Source: a virus | Virus record (IMG/VR): IMGVR_UViG_3300022853_000101 | Coordinates: 1-22,414 of that record | Direction: 5' to 3' (one strand) | DNA: 22,414 bases | Shown here: positions 7,023 to 13,886 of the stretch, piece by piece | Layout of the letters: the number at the start of each line of letters is the position of its first letter | How positions within the stretch are numbered: position 1 is the first letter of the stretch | Position numbers and translations under genes: made by a program | The notes under the pieces: model-generated | The model's input: only the letters and a program-made list of their open reading frames with translations | Databases searched by the model: none | What the model was told of the DNA's origin: nothing

Positions 7023-8174
7023 TTATGACAGCTCGTCAGTGTATGATTTTTCATGATCGTCCACCATGTCACCCAGGTAACCGATGATTTCTTCTTTGGA
7101 TCTTGCAGTGTGAATCACAACAGAATTAACATACGAGTCCGATGGTTCGACATCTACCACGATGCTCCTGCCTTCTTCACCACTTTTTTTCATGATGGTT
7201 CTTTTCACTACTTCGGCATCGGAGTCTGTCACTGGATGCTCTGCGTCGAAGTCACCTTGTAATTGAATGGTGTGTGCTTTGTATTCGTCCTGTCCCTCAT
7301 ATCCAGATGCTTCAACAGTGTCTTCGTTGGCTCTTTTTAAAGCATTGGCCACGCTGGGGTGTTTTGACAATCCTTTTGCAAGTTTTTCAATCACCTCAAC
7401 GGCACCGTCGTAGTTGCCACCCTTGTATTTGGGATCGTTTAAAATGCCAAATGCCTGTTTGATCTGTTGATCAGTGAATTCACCGTTCGAGAGTATGTCG
7501 TATTCTTGGACCACTTCGTCGTTGTTTTCATCTTGTTCTTTGTCTTTTTCAGCAATGATCTCTTGTTCTATTTCTTCAGCGTCTGCTATGATCTCTTTGG
7601 TGTCCTCAGTTTTGACAAGAATGCTTGATGATTCTTCATTGTAAACTGCGTCATGGTCTGAGATAGAGTTGTACAGTTCGACCAATTCTGCCGCTTCTGC
7701 AGTGTTGATATACTCTTTGATATCTTTCGCCAGTACTGCTCGGAATGCATCTGCTTCATAGGTCTGTTCCTCTTTCTGCTCTGCTTTTAATTCTGCCAGT
7801 TTCGTCTCCAACTCTGCAATGGTGTCTAGTCTTTTAGAGTCTTCCGTCACTGCTTTTGTTATTGTGGCTGAAATGGAATCGTCCGCATCTGATTCTCGGA
7901 TGGCCTGTGTGATCATGGATTCCGTGGTTGTCTCATCTCTGGTGATGGATTCGATCAGGGCTTCTGCCTGTTTGGAAACCACAGGTGATGTGTATTCCTT
8001 GATGCCTGCCAGTTTGGCAATGTCTGCCAGTGAAATTTCTTTTTCGTCTAGGATCTTTGGCTCTTGTCTGGCCGCTTCTAGAAGTGAATGTCGTTCTTCT
8101 TCTGGTGTGATGTTACTCATCTCGTTGAGTCTTTTTACAATATCTAACCAGTTGTCTTCGTATTTTTTTGTCAT
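7023..8174 (-). CDS. Acidic, helix-rich late protein of unknown function
   Basis: 383 residues, strongly acidic, without Cys. Residues ~44-60 read KEISLADIAKLAGIKEYTS. A coiled-coil-like stretch follows (~105-150, DTIAELETKLAELKAEQKEE). There is a second helical region DQQIKQAFGILNDPKYKGGN...NALKRANE, and a C-terminal region with a beta-like core (GRSIVVDVEPSDSYVNSVVI). The highly charged composition would suit a scaffold or internal-core protein, and IKE/LVE sites could be prohead-protease targets, but this is inference; it lacks the N-terminal tag. Two TATAAATA elements lie upstream (8182-8189 and 8204-8211), so expression is probably late and strong. Confidence 0.8.
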   Translation of the reverse strand: MTKKYEDNWLDIVKRLNEMSNITPEEERHSLLEAARQEPKILDEKEISLADIAKLAGIKEYTSPVVSKQAEALIESITRDETTTESMITQAIRESDADDSISATITKAVTEDSKRLDTIAELETKLAELKAEQKEEQTYEADAFRAVLAKDIKEYINTAEAAELVELYNSISDHDAVYNEESSSILVKTEDTKEIIADAEEIEQEIIAEKDKEQDENNDEVVQEYDILSNGEFTDQQIKQAFGILNDPKYKGGNYDGAVEVIEKLAKGLSKHPSVANALKRANEDTVEASGYEGQDEYKAHTIQLQGDFDAEHPVTDSDAEVVKRTIMKKSGEEGRSIVVDVEPSDSYVNSVVIHTARSKEEIIGYLGDMVDDHEKSYTDELS

Positions 8175-8181
8175 TGTAGAG

Positions 8182-8189
8182 TATTTATA
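8182..8189 (-). promoter_or_regulatory. Perfect T4-type late promoter TATAAATA
   Basis: Exact T4 late consensus on the minus strand, 7 bases before the ATG at 8174, with no Shine-Dalgarno between. It is one of two perfect copies in the 53-base gap. Confidence 0.75.
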
Positions 8190-8203
8190 TTTGATTACGC
8201 AGT

Positions 8204-8211
8204 TATTTATA
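8204..8211 (-). promoter_or_regulatory. Second perfect late promoter TATAAATA
   Basis: A second exact TATAAATA, 22 bases from the first. A transcript from it would have a leader of about 20 bases before the ATG at 8174, so it could serve the acidic-protein gene in the ordinary way. Confidence 0.7.
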
Positions 8212-8227
8212 GCAAGGTTTTATGTGT

Positions 8228-9928
8228 TCAGGTTGTTTTGAACTTGTTTGCCCAGCTCTCACCCAGTCGTTTGCCCATCATGTCTGTCAATCGGTTGGTG
8301 TACAGCACTGTGCTGGACTCTTTTGTGGTGATCAACTGTTGTTTCCTACGAATCAGCTCTTTTTGTAGCTCTGGATCCCGGTTGGTGTTGGGATCTCGTG
8401 CCAACATGTCGAGGGCCTTCAACTTGTCTGCATAATCAGAAGAGGGTTTTGCGATCTTGGCCAATACCTTGTTTTTAAATGGTGAGTACTCATTCACTGC
8501 ATCATCATCTTTGGGACCATATCCTGCGGGAGTTGCATCAGTCACTCTGGCATCAGTCTTTTGATCCTGTGCCTGCTTGTCTCTCAGTTTTTTAAACAGA
8601 TCCTGTAGGTGTGGTGGATAATCTTGATCGTCCTTGTCCTCACTCTTGTAACCCGCTGGCATGAAGTTCTTGTATTTGTCCTGCAGGTATTTCACTTGGT
8701 TTAGATCTTTACCTATGTCCAATCTCAATTTGGCACCTTTTAAATCTTTTTGTATCATTGCGACCAACTCGGCGTCTCCCCTCTGTTCCGCAGAGTCCAG
8801 TGCTTGGTTCATGGCCTGTATCGCTGGCACTGAATTGTCGATGGCTTGATTGACGGCACCGATGCCTGCCAGGCTACCAACGATGATGCCTGCCGCGGCC
8901 ATCTTCTGTAGCCATCCTTTGATGTCTTCGTCCAGTATTTGTTCTGACACGTGTCTGGAGTAGGGTGCTTTCGCCGCCACCGCTTTACCGTATCTCAGTT
9001 CCTGTGACCTTGCCAGTTCCCGTGCCGGCCTGTTAAAAAAGTGTGCTCGCTTCTGGAAGTGATGATTGATCTCTTCCGGTGACATGGCGTCTAGTCTTTC
9101 TTTGTCCTTGATCATGCTCGAAGGCATCCTGGATCCTTCTTTCAAACCATCGTAGTTCTTTTTTAGGTATGCCTGTGCCACTCTCTGGTCCGATGACTTG
9201 TGTGCTGAATTGCCATCCTTGTCTAAGACGTCATACACCATCTTGCCATCCTTGCCCTTGTACATCGACACGTACGGTTTGATTGATGCTTCGTTGTTTT
9301 CTTTGACTTCTTTTGCGTATTTCTTTTCCACTTCCTGCACTTTTCTTTTCATGATGTTCAGCATGCCAGGGATGGTCTCAATGTCGTCCATGGTGGTCTC
9401 CGTGGCCAGTATCTGGTCGATGTTTTTTTGCACTATGTCTGCGTGTCGCTGATGTAGGTCACCTAATTGTTCTCTGTATGGATTCAATTTTTGATAGTCT
9501 TCGTAATGATACACAGCGTCCAGCATGTCCACTGCTCTGTTCATCTTGGTCTGCATCCATCCTTCGATGTCATCACCTGGTTGTACCATGGAAGCAATTT
9601 GTAGAGCATACTTGGCAGTTGCGTACAACTGCGATTTGCTCATGTGTCCCTCACCTGCGTCTTCTTTCACGCCCTGCATGGTGCCTGTGCCCTTTGGCAT
9701 TTTACTGATTTCCGTGACTGTTTGACCTTCTATGTAATGTCCAATGGTTGAGATGTAACCTGATGCCAGGTCGATCTTTTTAGCCACCCATGATTCCATC
9801 TCTTGGTCGTTGTTCAGGATGTTGTGAATTTTTATCGCGTACTTGCCTGCCCTTATGGCCTGCTTGATGAACATGCTGGCTTCGTATGTGTCTGGTTGTA
9901 CTGGGGCATTGATCTCTGTGATACGCAT
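8228..9928 (-). CDS. Large tagged protein with duplicated helical domain
   Basis: 566 residues. The N-terminus MRITEINAPV is the shared tag, without a clear I/L-x-E site in the first ten residues. Two similar ~50-residue helical units follow, at ~17-69 (AGKYAIKIHNI...ESWVAKKI...GHYIEGQ) and ~97-146 (TAKYALQIASM...EGWMQTKM...YHYEDYQ). The middle is charged and contains PYVSMYKGKDGKMVYDVLD. Residues ~343-365 form a hydrophobic segment (MAAAGIIVGSLAGIGAV) that could insert in a membrane. The rest is charged and coiled-coil-like. I think such repeats occur in other marine T4-like phages but know no function. A tagged protein with a hydrophobic segment could be an ejected internal protein. Only CTAAATA (9934-9940) precedes the start. 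Confidence 0.88.
   Translation of the reverse strand: MRITEINAPVQPDTYEASMFIKQAIRAGKYAIKIHNILNNDQEMESWVAKKIDLASGYISTIGHYIEGQTVTEISKMPKGTGTMQGVKEDAGEGHMSKSQLYATAKYALQIASMVQPGDDIEGWMQTKMNRAVDMLDAVYHYEDYQKLNPYREQLGDLHQRHADIVQKNIDQILATETTMDDIETIPGMLNIMKRKVQEVEKKYAKEVKENNEASIKPYVSMYKGKDGKMVYDVLDKDGNSAHKSSDQRVAQAYLKKNYDGLKEGSRMPSSMIKDKERLDAMSPEEINHHFQKRAHFFNRPARELARSQELRYGKAVAAKAPYSRHVSEQILDEDIKGWLQKMAAAGIIVGSLAGIGAVNQAIDNSVPAIQAMNQALDSAEQRGDAELVAMIQKDLKGAKLRLDIGKDLNQVKYLQDKYKNFMPAGYKSEDKDDQDYPPHLQDLFKKLRDKQAQDQKTDARVTDATPAGYGPKDDDAVNEYSPFKNKVLAKIAKPSSDYADKLKALDMLARDPNTNRDPELQKELIRRKQQLITTKESSTVLYTNRLTDMMGKRLGESWANKFKTT
9491..9880 (-). repeat. Internal protein duplication, two ~50-residue helical units
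   Basis: Within the 566-residue protein, residues ~17-69 (DNA 9722-9880) and ~97-146 (DNA 9491-9640) align with a shared pattern: [A/T]-x-K-Y-A-x-x-I, about ten residues, E-x-W-[V/M]-x-x-K-[I/M], then H-Y-[I/E]-E. The DNA is diverged, so the duplication is old. Confidence 0.6.
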
Positions 9929-9933
9929 ATGGA

Positions 9934-9940
9934 TATTTAG
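9934..9940 (-). promoter_or_regulatory. Weak late-promoter-like element (CTAAATA)
   Basis: Minus-strand CTAAATA, 5 bases before the ATG at 9928. It differs by one base from the ATAAATA found before neighbouring genes and overlaps the upstream stop codon. Confidence 0.35.
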
Positions 9941-10380
9941 TTGAAGCTGACGTGTGTCAATTGGGGATATTTCTGTTTGATCCTGCGAGCGGTCTGATTC
10001 AAATGCATTATGGCCTGATTGAAATAGCCCTCGGGCTTGCCACCATCTATCATTCTAGCACTGCCTGGCTGTTGCGTCACTGTGTCTGGTTCTTCTGCAC
10101 TGGTCTTGCCCACGTGCTTCTGTAACCACTGGGTGGTGATGTTAATGAATTGATCTATTGGCACCGGTGAAGCATCTTCAAAATCTGAATCCATGCCCAG
10201 TGTGTCCAGCACTGCTCTCATGGAAGCATTGGAGAAATACTGTGATTGCACTTCTGCGTCTTTTTCGTAGCCCTTGGGGAAAGTCCATACTTCTCGAGGC
10301 TCACCATTGAAACTAACAGTGTCTCTCATGTAGCCTGTCATGGAGGCACCTTCTTGCATGACCACTTCGTTAATCTTCAT
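9937..10380 (-). CDS. Tagged hypothetical protein, 147 residues
   Basis: I chose the ATG at 10380 over the upstream in-frame ATG at 10410. It has AAAGGA 7 bases before it and puts the shared tag (MKINEVVMQE) at the N-terminus, ending in M-Q-E. The body contains FNGEPREVWTFPKGYEKDAE, a helical stretch VPIDQFINITTQWLQKHVGK and a C-terminal helix HLNQTARRIKQKYPQ. It has no cysteines, in contrast to the small basic tagged genes. I know no function. It overlaps the end of the Zn-finger-like gene by 11 bases and has no late element of its own. Confidence 0.85.
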   Translation of the reverse strand: MKINEVVMQEGASMTGYMRDTVSFNGEPREVWTFPKGYEKDAEVQSQYFSNASMRAVLDTLGMDSDFEDASPVPIDQFINITTQWLQKHVGKTSAEEPDTVTQQPGSARMIDGGKPEGYFNQAIMHLNQTARRIKQKYPQLTHVSFN

Positions 10381-10528
10381 TGTTACATCCTTTGCATCTG
10401 CAGTGGTCACAGAGTCTCACGTCTTTCATTTCATCCAGGTCCTGTATCAATGGTGCGCCGCAGTGACTGTCGCGACCACAGTTTTGACATTTGACTATCC
10501 ATTCTTTTTTCAACACAAGTGTTCCCAT
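10370..10528 (-). CDS. Small Cys-rich zinc-finger-like protein, 52 residues
   Basis: Read directly in a 147-base gap. The ATG at 10528 overlaps the TAA of the upstream gene (TAATG), and the stop is TAA at 10370-10372. It has eight cysteines in two clusters, KCQNCGRDSHCGAP (residues 13-26) and LCDHCRCKGCNNED (39-52), separated by a short acidic helix. Paired CxxC motifs of this kind usually bind zinc, as in small zinc ribbons. The coupled start and regular cysteine spacing make it a likely real gene. It could bind nucleic acid or protein; I do not recognise the family. Confidence 0.75.
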   Translation of the reverse strand: MGTLVLKKEWIVKCQNCGRDSHCGAPLIQDLDEMKDVRLCDHCRCKGCNNED

Positions 10529-10794
10529 TATCTTCTCACCACCCCTGGTCCACCGAACAGGCTGATTCCTGGCAGTGCGTGAGCACCTTTGGCTGTGCCG
10601 TTGGGATTCTTGGGTTGTGTAATTTTTGGCAGTCTAGGGGCCTTGGTTCCAGACACACCTGGTGTGCCTGTGTATGATTTTTTAAATCTGTCTTTGCCTA
10701 TGGCCACCTGGGGATTGGCAATAGAGGCTATGCTACCTGCTGATGTAGCACCTGCTGTTGCTGTTTCACGTATTAGAATTTCGTTGATCTTCAT
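10528..10794 (-). CDS. Tagged small basic protein, 88 residues
   Basis: The N-terminus MKINEILIRE is the clearest tag in the window, ending in I-R-E. The rest is low in predicted secondary structure and rich in G, T, P and K: TSAGSIASIANPQVAIGKDR, KKSYTGTPGVSGTKAPR, PKNPNGTAKGAHALPG and ISLFGGPGVVRR. I recall similar proteins in T4-like cyanophages, annotated only as hypothetical. I chose ATG 10794 over an in-frame ATG at 10827 because a late promoter element (10803-10809) lies between the two, and because of the tag. It overlaps the end of the upstream gene by 29 bases. Confidence 0.85.
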   Translation of the reverse strand: MKINEILIRETATAGATSAGSIASIANPQVAIGKDRFKKSYTGTPGVSGTKAPRLPKITQPKNPNGTAKGAHALPGISLFGGPGVVRR

Positions 10795-11473
10795 GCTGTT
10801 TGTATTTATTGTAGAGATACTGCACATGTCTAAATTTACCTAACGGCCAAATTCCTTTAGAACAATTTCTGATAGCTCGCCAAAATCCCAACTTTTTTTT
10901 CACGGTCAAACGGTAATGACCACTGGAGCCGATCCTATAACCACCAGTGTTAGATTTAAGTTGGATATCTGGAAAATCAGCCTCTGTATCACGTACAAAA
11001 TTTTCAAAAATTCGAGTTCTGTTGTCGTCTGCATAAAAATCCACGATATCACGGTTATATTTCTCCCAATTCTTTCTATTAAATTTAAAATTATTCGTTA
11101 GATTATCAATATTTTCCAATGCTTTTTCAGATGCCAAGTAACACAGTGACAACGTGACGTAGGTGTATCTGCTCATAAACCCGTTGGCATAGTTATTATC
11201 ATCGTTGTGTATCTTTATCACCACATCCAACGAATCCGCACCCGCATCATCAAACTCGATGTATTTTAAAAATGGTGGATTTGTCGTGAAATTTTGTAGC
11301 TGTTTATGAGAACTAGGATCTAATTGATCCGGGTTAACTGTTACCCAATCTCTCTGCGGTGTAGCCTGAGGTATGTCAAACTCGTCCAACAACACATCAT
11401 TCACATACACCCTGCACAGGGGTTCTTTTTTATAGATGTCGCAATGGAATCCTAGCATCAATAACTGTCGCAT
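10766..11473 (-). CDS. Hypothetical protein, beta-sandwich-like N-terminal half
   Basis: 235 residues from the ATG at 11473; a TTG at 11476 and an ATG at 11458 are alternatives, and none has a good Shine-Dalgarno. The first ~125 residues alternate short hydrophobic strands and loops (LCRVYVNDVLLDEFDIP, KYIEFDDAGADSLDVVIKIH, NDDNNYANGF), resembling carbohydrate-binding or jelly-roll-like folds of phage accessory proteins. The C-terminal half is helical and ends in a basic tail. The layout recalls the protein at 15838-16326 (short N-terminal strands followed by VYVND here and ILIND there), so the two may be distant relatives. Its AT content is higher than that of the flanking genes. Confidence 0.75.
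   Translation of the reverse strand: MRQLLMLGFHCDIYKKEPLCRVYVNDVLLDEFDIPQATPQRDWVTVNPDQLDPSSHKQLQNFTTNPPFLKYIEFDDAGADSLDVVIKIHNDDNNYANGFMSRYTYVTLSLCYLASEKALENIDNLTNNFKFNRKNWEKYNRDIVDFYADDNRTRIFENFVRDTEADFPDIQLKSNTGGYRIGSSGHYRLTVKKKLGFWRAIRNCSKGIWPLGKFRHVQYLYNKYKQHEDQRNSNT
10803..10809 (-). promoter_or_regulatory. T4-type late promoter element (ATAAATA)
   Basis: Minus-strand ATAAATA, 8 bases before the ATG at 10794, inside the 3' end of the upstream gene. There is no Shine-Dalgarno before the ATG. Confidence 0.6.
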
Positions 11474-11485
11474 CAACAGTAATTA

Positions 11486-12088
11486 TTACTTTTTAGAACG
11501 ACCTGACTTCATGTTGGCACACCAGTGATACATTTTAGCCTTCTCGCCTGATGCATTTTTGGCCTTCTTACGCAATGCTGTTACACTTCCTGTACAGCTG
11601 GCACCTGCTCGTTTAACTCTGCCAGGACGACTTTTTCCTTTTTTCTTGCCGTCTGCGAAGTTTTCTAAAAATTCTTTGTATTCCAACTGTAATTTTTTGA
11701 CGTTCTTGTATTCATCACCTGGTTTGACATCTGATGTGGTGTTCTGTTTCGTTATGATGCCCACTCCTGCCGCATCTTCTGGCAGAGGATGACCACCTTC
11801 CATGCAGTCCCATTCAAACTGTGTGAATTTTTTCTTGGGTGTTTCTTTTTTCTTGTTGAACAGTGCCTTGAACCTGTCAGACAGCGTTTTTTTATTAGCT
11901 TCAAAATCAGGATGTGCAGTACCGTATCCTGTTTTACCCACTGTCCTTGGTTGTGGGAAATATTCGTTGGCCCTGTTGTTGCCCTTGTTCTTGAAATCAA
12001 ATCTGTTGTTGGGTCCAGTACCGGGCAGATGTATCAATCCCATGGAGTCAGCAGTACCGGGCATTATAACAAATTCTCGTATTTTCAT
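11486..12088 (-). CDS. Tagged basic protein with MYHWCANMKSG C-terminal motif
   Basis: 200 residues starting MKIREFVIMPGTADSMG, a member of the tagged set without a canonical I/L-x-E site. A Lys-rich middle (FNKKKETPKKKF) leads to a C-terminal module, KSRPGRVKRAGASCTGSV...GEKAKMYHWCANMKSGRSKK, with two cysteines and many basic residues. I recall this module from other marine T4-like phages, with no assigned function. The ATG at 12088 overlaps the flavoprotein stop, and GAGGA lies 4 bases upstream. A perfect 7-base inverted repeat (12099-12122) is just upstream of that ribosome binding site. Confidence 0.85.
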   Translation of the reverse strand: MKIREFVIMPGTADSMGLIHLPGTGPNNRFDFKNKGNNRANEYFPQPRTVGKTGYGTAHPDFEANKKTLSDRFKALFNKKKETPKKKFTQFEWDCMEGGHPLPEDAAGVGIITKQNTTSDVKPGDEYKNVKKLQLEYKEFLENFADGKKKGKSRPGRVKRAGASCTGSVTALRKKAKNASGEKAKMYHWCANMKSGRSKK

Positions 12089-12666
12089 TTATCCTCGTGG
12101 AACCCGAATTTTGTTGGGTTCCCTGCTTTGACCATGCTTCCATAAACATACATATTGGTGCATAGTTGTTCCACTTGTTTGAGAGTGTCCTCGTCCTGCT
12201 CGACATTTTCCTGTGCCGTGCTTTCAAGATTACATCTAGGTGGTATTGTAAATCCAAAATTATTAGCGAAGCTGAACAGATTACCATGTATGTTCTGGAA
12301 ACCATCACCTCCCCCGGACACTGCAACGCCAAACACTTTGTTGTAGAACGGTCTGAACTTGTTGTCCGTCCCCCACGTATCAATGTAGTCCATTCTTTCT
12401 ACAAGACTCTGGATGTAAGATGAGTGCATGCCCCACCAGATGGGAGTGGCAAACACTATGCCATCGCTTTTCAACATCTCGTTGAGCACTGGTTGTAGGT
12501 CATCGTCGTGCTTGTCCGTGCCACGCACGAAATCCAGCTCATTGAGTGTTGTGATGTTTGAATCCGCTCCAAAACTTTTAAATTTAAGGTTCAGCAATTC
12601 ACATATTTTATATGTGTTGCTTTCTGTGGTTTTCTTGAGACTGCCGTTGATTATTAGTATTTTCAT
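12085..12666 (-). CDS. NAD(P)H-dependent FMN reductase / flavodoxin-like protein
   Basis: 193 residues with a flavodoxin-like fold: strand MKILIING, phosphate-binding loop GSLKKTTESNT (8-18), strand GIVFATPIWWG with the HSSYIQSLVERM helix that follows the second flavin loop, and VFGVAVSGGGDGFQNIHG. This fits the NADPH-dependent FMN reductase family, which reduces quinones, flavins or ferric compounds. The ATG at 12666 overlaps the Dps stop (TAATG), and MKILIING is the expected start of the fold, so I rejected the ATG at 12693. The tight coupling suggests it supplies electrons to the Dps-like protein's iron chemistry, which is inference. Confidence 0.85.
   Translation of the reverse strand: MKILIINGSLKKTTESNTYKICELLNLKFKSFGADSNITTLNELDFVRGTDKHDDDLQPVLNEMLKSDGIVFATPIWWGMHSSYIQSLVERMDYIDTWGTDNKFRPFYNKVFGVAVSGGGDGFQNIHGNLFSFANNFGFTIPPRCNLESTAQENVEQDEDTLKQVEQLCTNMYVYGSMVKAGNPTKFGFHEDK
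12099..12122 (-). promoter_or_regulatory. Hairpin upstream of the ribosome binding site of the 12088 gene
   Basis: GGAACCC (12099-12105) and GGGTTCC (12116-12122) are perfect inverted repeats around a 10-base loop. No U-run follows, so it is not a standard terminator. In RNA it would end a few bases before GAGGAT and could affect translation or processing. It also encodes the C-terminus of the flavoprotein, so chance is possible. Confidence 0.3.
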
Positions 12667-13103
12667 TATTTCAGTGTGCTTGTGAGCATCCACTGATGTT
12701 TGTTGTGAGCATCAATACGACCTGCGATAAAATCACCAAATCCGTGTAGGTGATTGCTTTCTACCAGCATGAATAATTCTGTTAGGCCTGCGATGACTTG
12801 AGAGTTGGATGCAATTAATTTGTTGTACATTTCTTCAGAACCAGGTATTGCGGATTCCTGTTCGATCTGTGATAGATCCATGAATCGGTTGAACACTCCT
12901 GGTGCGAAAGTGTCCAGTGTGCGAAGCTGTTCTGCGAATGTGTCAATGGACGCTTGTACATCTTCATAGATGTCGCCAAACAATTTGTGATCCTGTGCAA
13001 AATGACGACCCGTTATATTCCAATGATAATAGTGCGCCTGCAGATAGAATAGAAATACATCTGCAAATACTTTTTTAGCCTGTAATTTAACTTCTGGGGT
13101 CAT
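12666..13103 (-). CDS. dps: Dps / ferritin-like DNA-protection protein
   Basis: 145 residues, slightly short of E. coli Dps (167) because the N-terminal tail is missing. The core signature HYYHWNITGRHFAQDHKLFG...SIDTFAEQLRTL is clear. Matching E. coli Dps, H27, H39, D54 and E58 correspond to ferroxidase ligands H51, H63, D78 and E82. The position of D67 is G43, with D44 beside it, so the iron site may be altered. Dps dodecamers oxidise and store iron and protect DNA from hydroxyl radicals. No tag or lysine-rich DNA-binding tail is present. A late element lies 7 bases before the ATG. Dps is not a standard T4-like gene; acquisition from a bacterium is likely. Confidence 0.93.
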   Translation of the reverse strand: MTPEVKLQAKKVFADVFLFYLQAHYYHWNITGRHFAQDHKLFGDIYEDVQASIDTFAEQLRTLDTFAPGVFNRFMDLSQIEQESAIPGSEEMYNKLIASNSQVIAGLTELFMLVESNHLHGFGDFIAGRIDAHNKHQWMLTSTLK

Positions 13104-13109
13104 ACACTG

Positions 13110-13868
13110 TTATTTATGCTTACAGTTTATACCATGCCAACGGCGATAGTTACCTAAAGTAGTAATATAACCACAATATTCGCATTCAGTTTTTCCTTTT
13201 TCCATTGCCTTTAAATATGCTTTTCTTTCTCTAATGTTTGGTTTTCTACCCTTTAAACTGTTTGAAAGGTTATCACAATGTTCTTTACTTCTTATTTTTC
13301 CAGTAAGAGCCTGTGATATTTTTTTTCTATGTTCGTCGCTCATAGGACCTAAAACTTTTCCCAAATTAATCTCTCTTAATTTTTGTTTAGTTTCCTCTGT
13401 GTGAGGTTTACCTGTTCGACCAATCTGACGTCTCGATATTGCTTCACGTTGTTTGAGTGTTCTAACTTTACCTAAATTTTTTCCTTTCATTGATTCAGAA
13501 AGTTTTTTCTTAGATTCTTCGCTCATTGGTTTTCTTTTGATGCCGAGTTTGGCTTTGCTTATTTTTTCTCTAGTTATATTTGATAAAACATTACCTTTTT
13601 TAGCACCAGAACCACCATCACCACCATTTGTTTTATTTCTTAATATACCTGTTCCTAAATCTTTTCTGCCATACCATCTTATTAATCTACGTTCCAACGC
13701 TAATGCTCCAACGGTTGTTAAATTATTTTCTATAATAATCATCCTATCTTTGGTTGGCTTTCCTACCTCGCCTTTAGATTTTGTAAAAATTCTAGAACCC
13801 GATCCTTTACCAATATAGTATGGTGATCCGTCATTTCTTAAATAGGCATAGACATAGTAAATGGTCAT
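13110..13868 (-). CDS. GIY-YIG homing endonuclease with NUMOD3 repeats and zinc finger
   Basis: 252 residues. The nuclease domain is at ~1-95 with YVY (5-7), YYIGKGSGSR (17-26) and E in LALERRLIRWYG. NUMOD3-type DNA-binding repeats follow (~100-205), each around a (S/T)-x-E-x-(K/R)-x-K-(I/L)-S core, such as ITREKISKAKLG, MSEESKKKLSESMKGK and MSDEHRKKISQALTGK. A C-terminal zinc-finger-like CEYCGYITT...HGINCKHK ends the protein. I chose ATG 13868 because the nuclease strand begins there; a GTG at 13883 is the alternative. The gene is markedly AT-rich relative to its neighbours. It lies immediately upstream of the dps late promoter. Confidence 0.95.
   Translation of the reverse strand: MTIYYVYAYLRNDGSPYYIGKGSGSRIFTKSKGEVGKPTKDRMIIIENNLTTVGALALERRLIRWYGRKDLGTGILRNKTNGGDGGSGAKKGNVLSNITREKISKAKLGIKRKPMSEESKKKLSESMKGKNLGKVRTLKQREAISRRQIGRTGKPHTEETKQKLREINLGKVLGPMSDEHRKKISQALTGKIRSKEHCDNLSNSLKGRKPNIRERKAYLKAMEKGKTECEYCGYITTLGNYRRWHGINCKHK
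13111..13117 (-). promoter_or_regulatory. T4-type late promoter element (ATAAATA) of dps
   Basis: Minus-strand ATAAATA, 7 bases before the Dps ATG, overlapping the TAA stop of the upstream GIY-YIG gene. There is no Shine-Dalgarno between. Confidence 0.65.
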
Positions 13869-13886
13869 ACATTTACTTATCACCAG

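Noticed and set aside
10796-10827. Longer N-terminus for the 88-residue tagged gene (ATG at 10827)
   Set aside because: A late promoter element lies between the two ATGs, and the shorter form puts MKINEILIRE at the N-terminus like its relatives.
11752-12000. Minus-strand 82-codon frame
   Set aside because: It overlaps the tagged basic protein at 11486-12088, which has a ribosome site and a recognisable C-terminal motif; the overlapping frame has neither.
13110-13868. Group I intron associated with the endonuclease
   Set aside because: Flanking genes (70-residue protein and Dps) are complete and separate, with no split exon to join, so the gene is free-standing.
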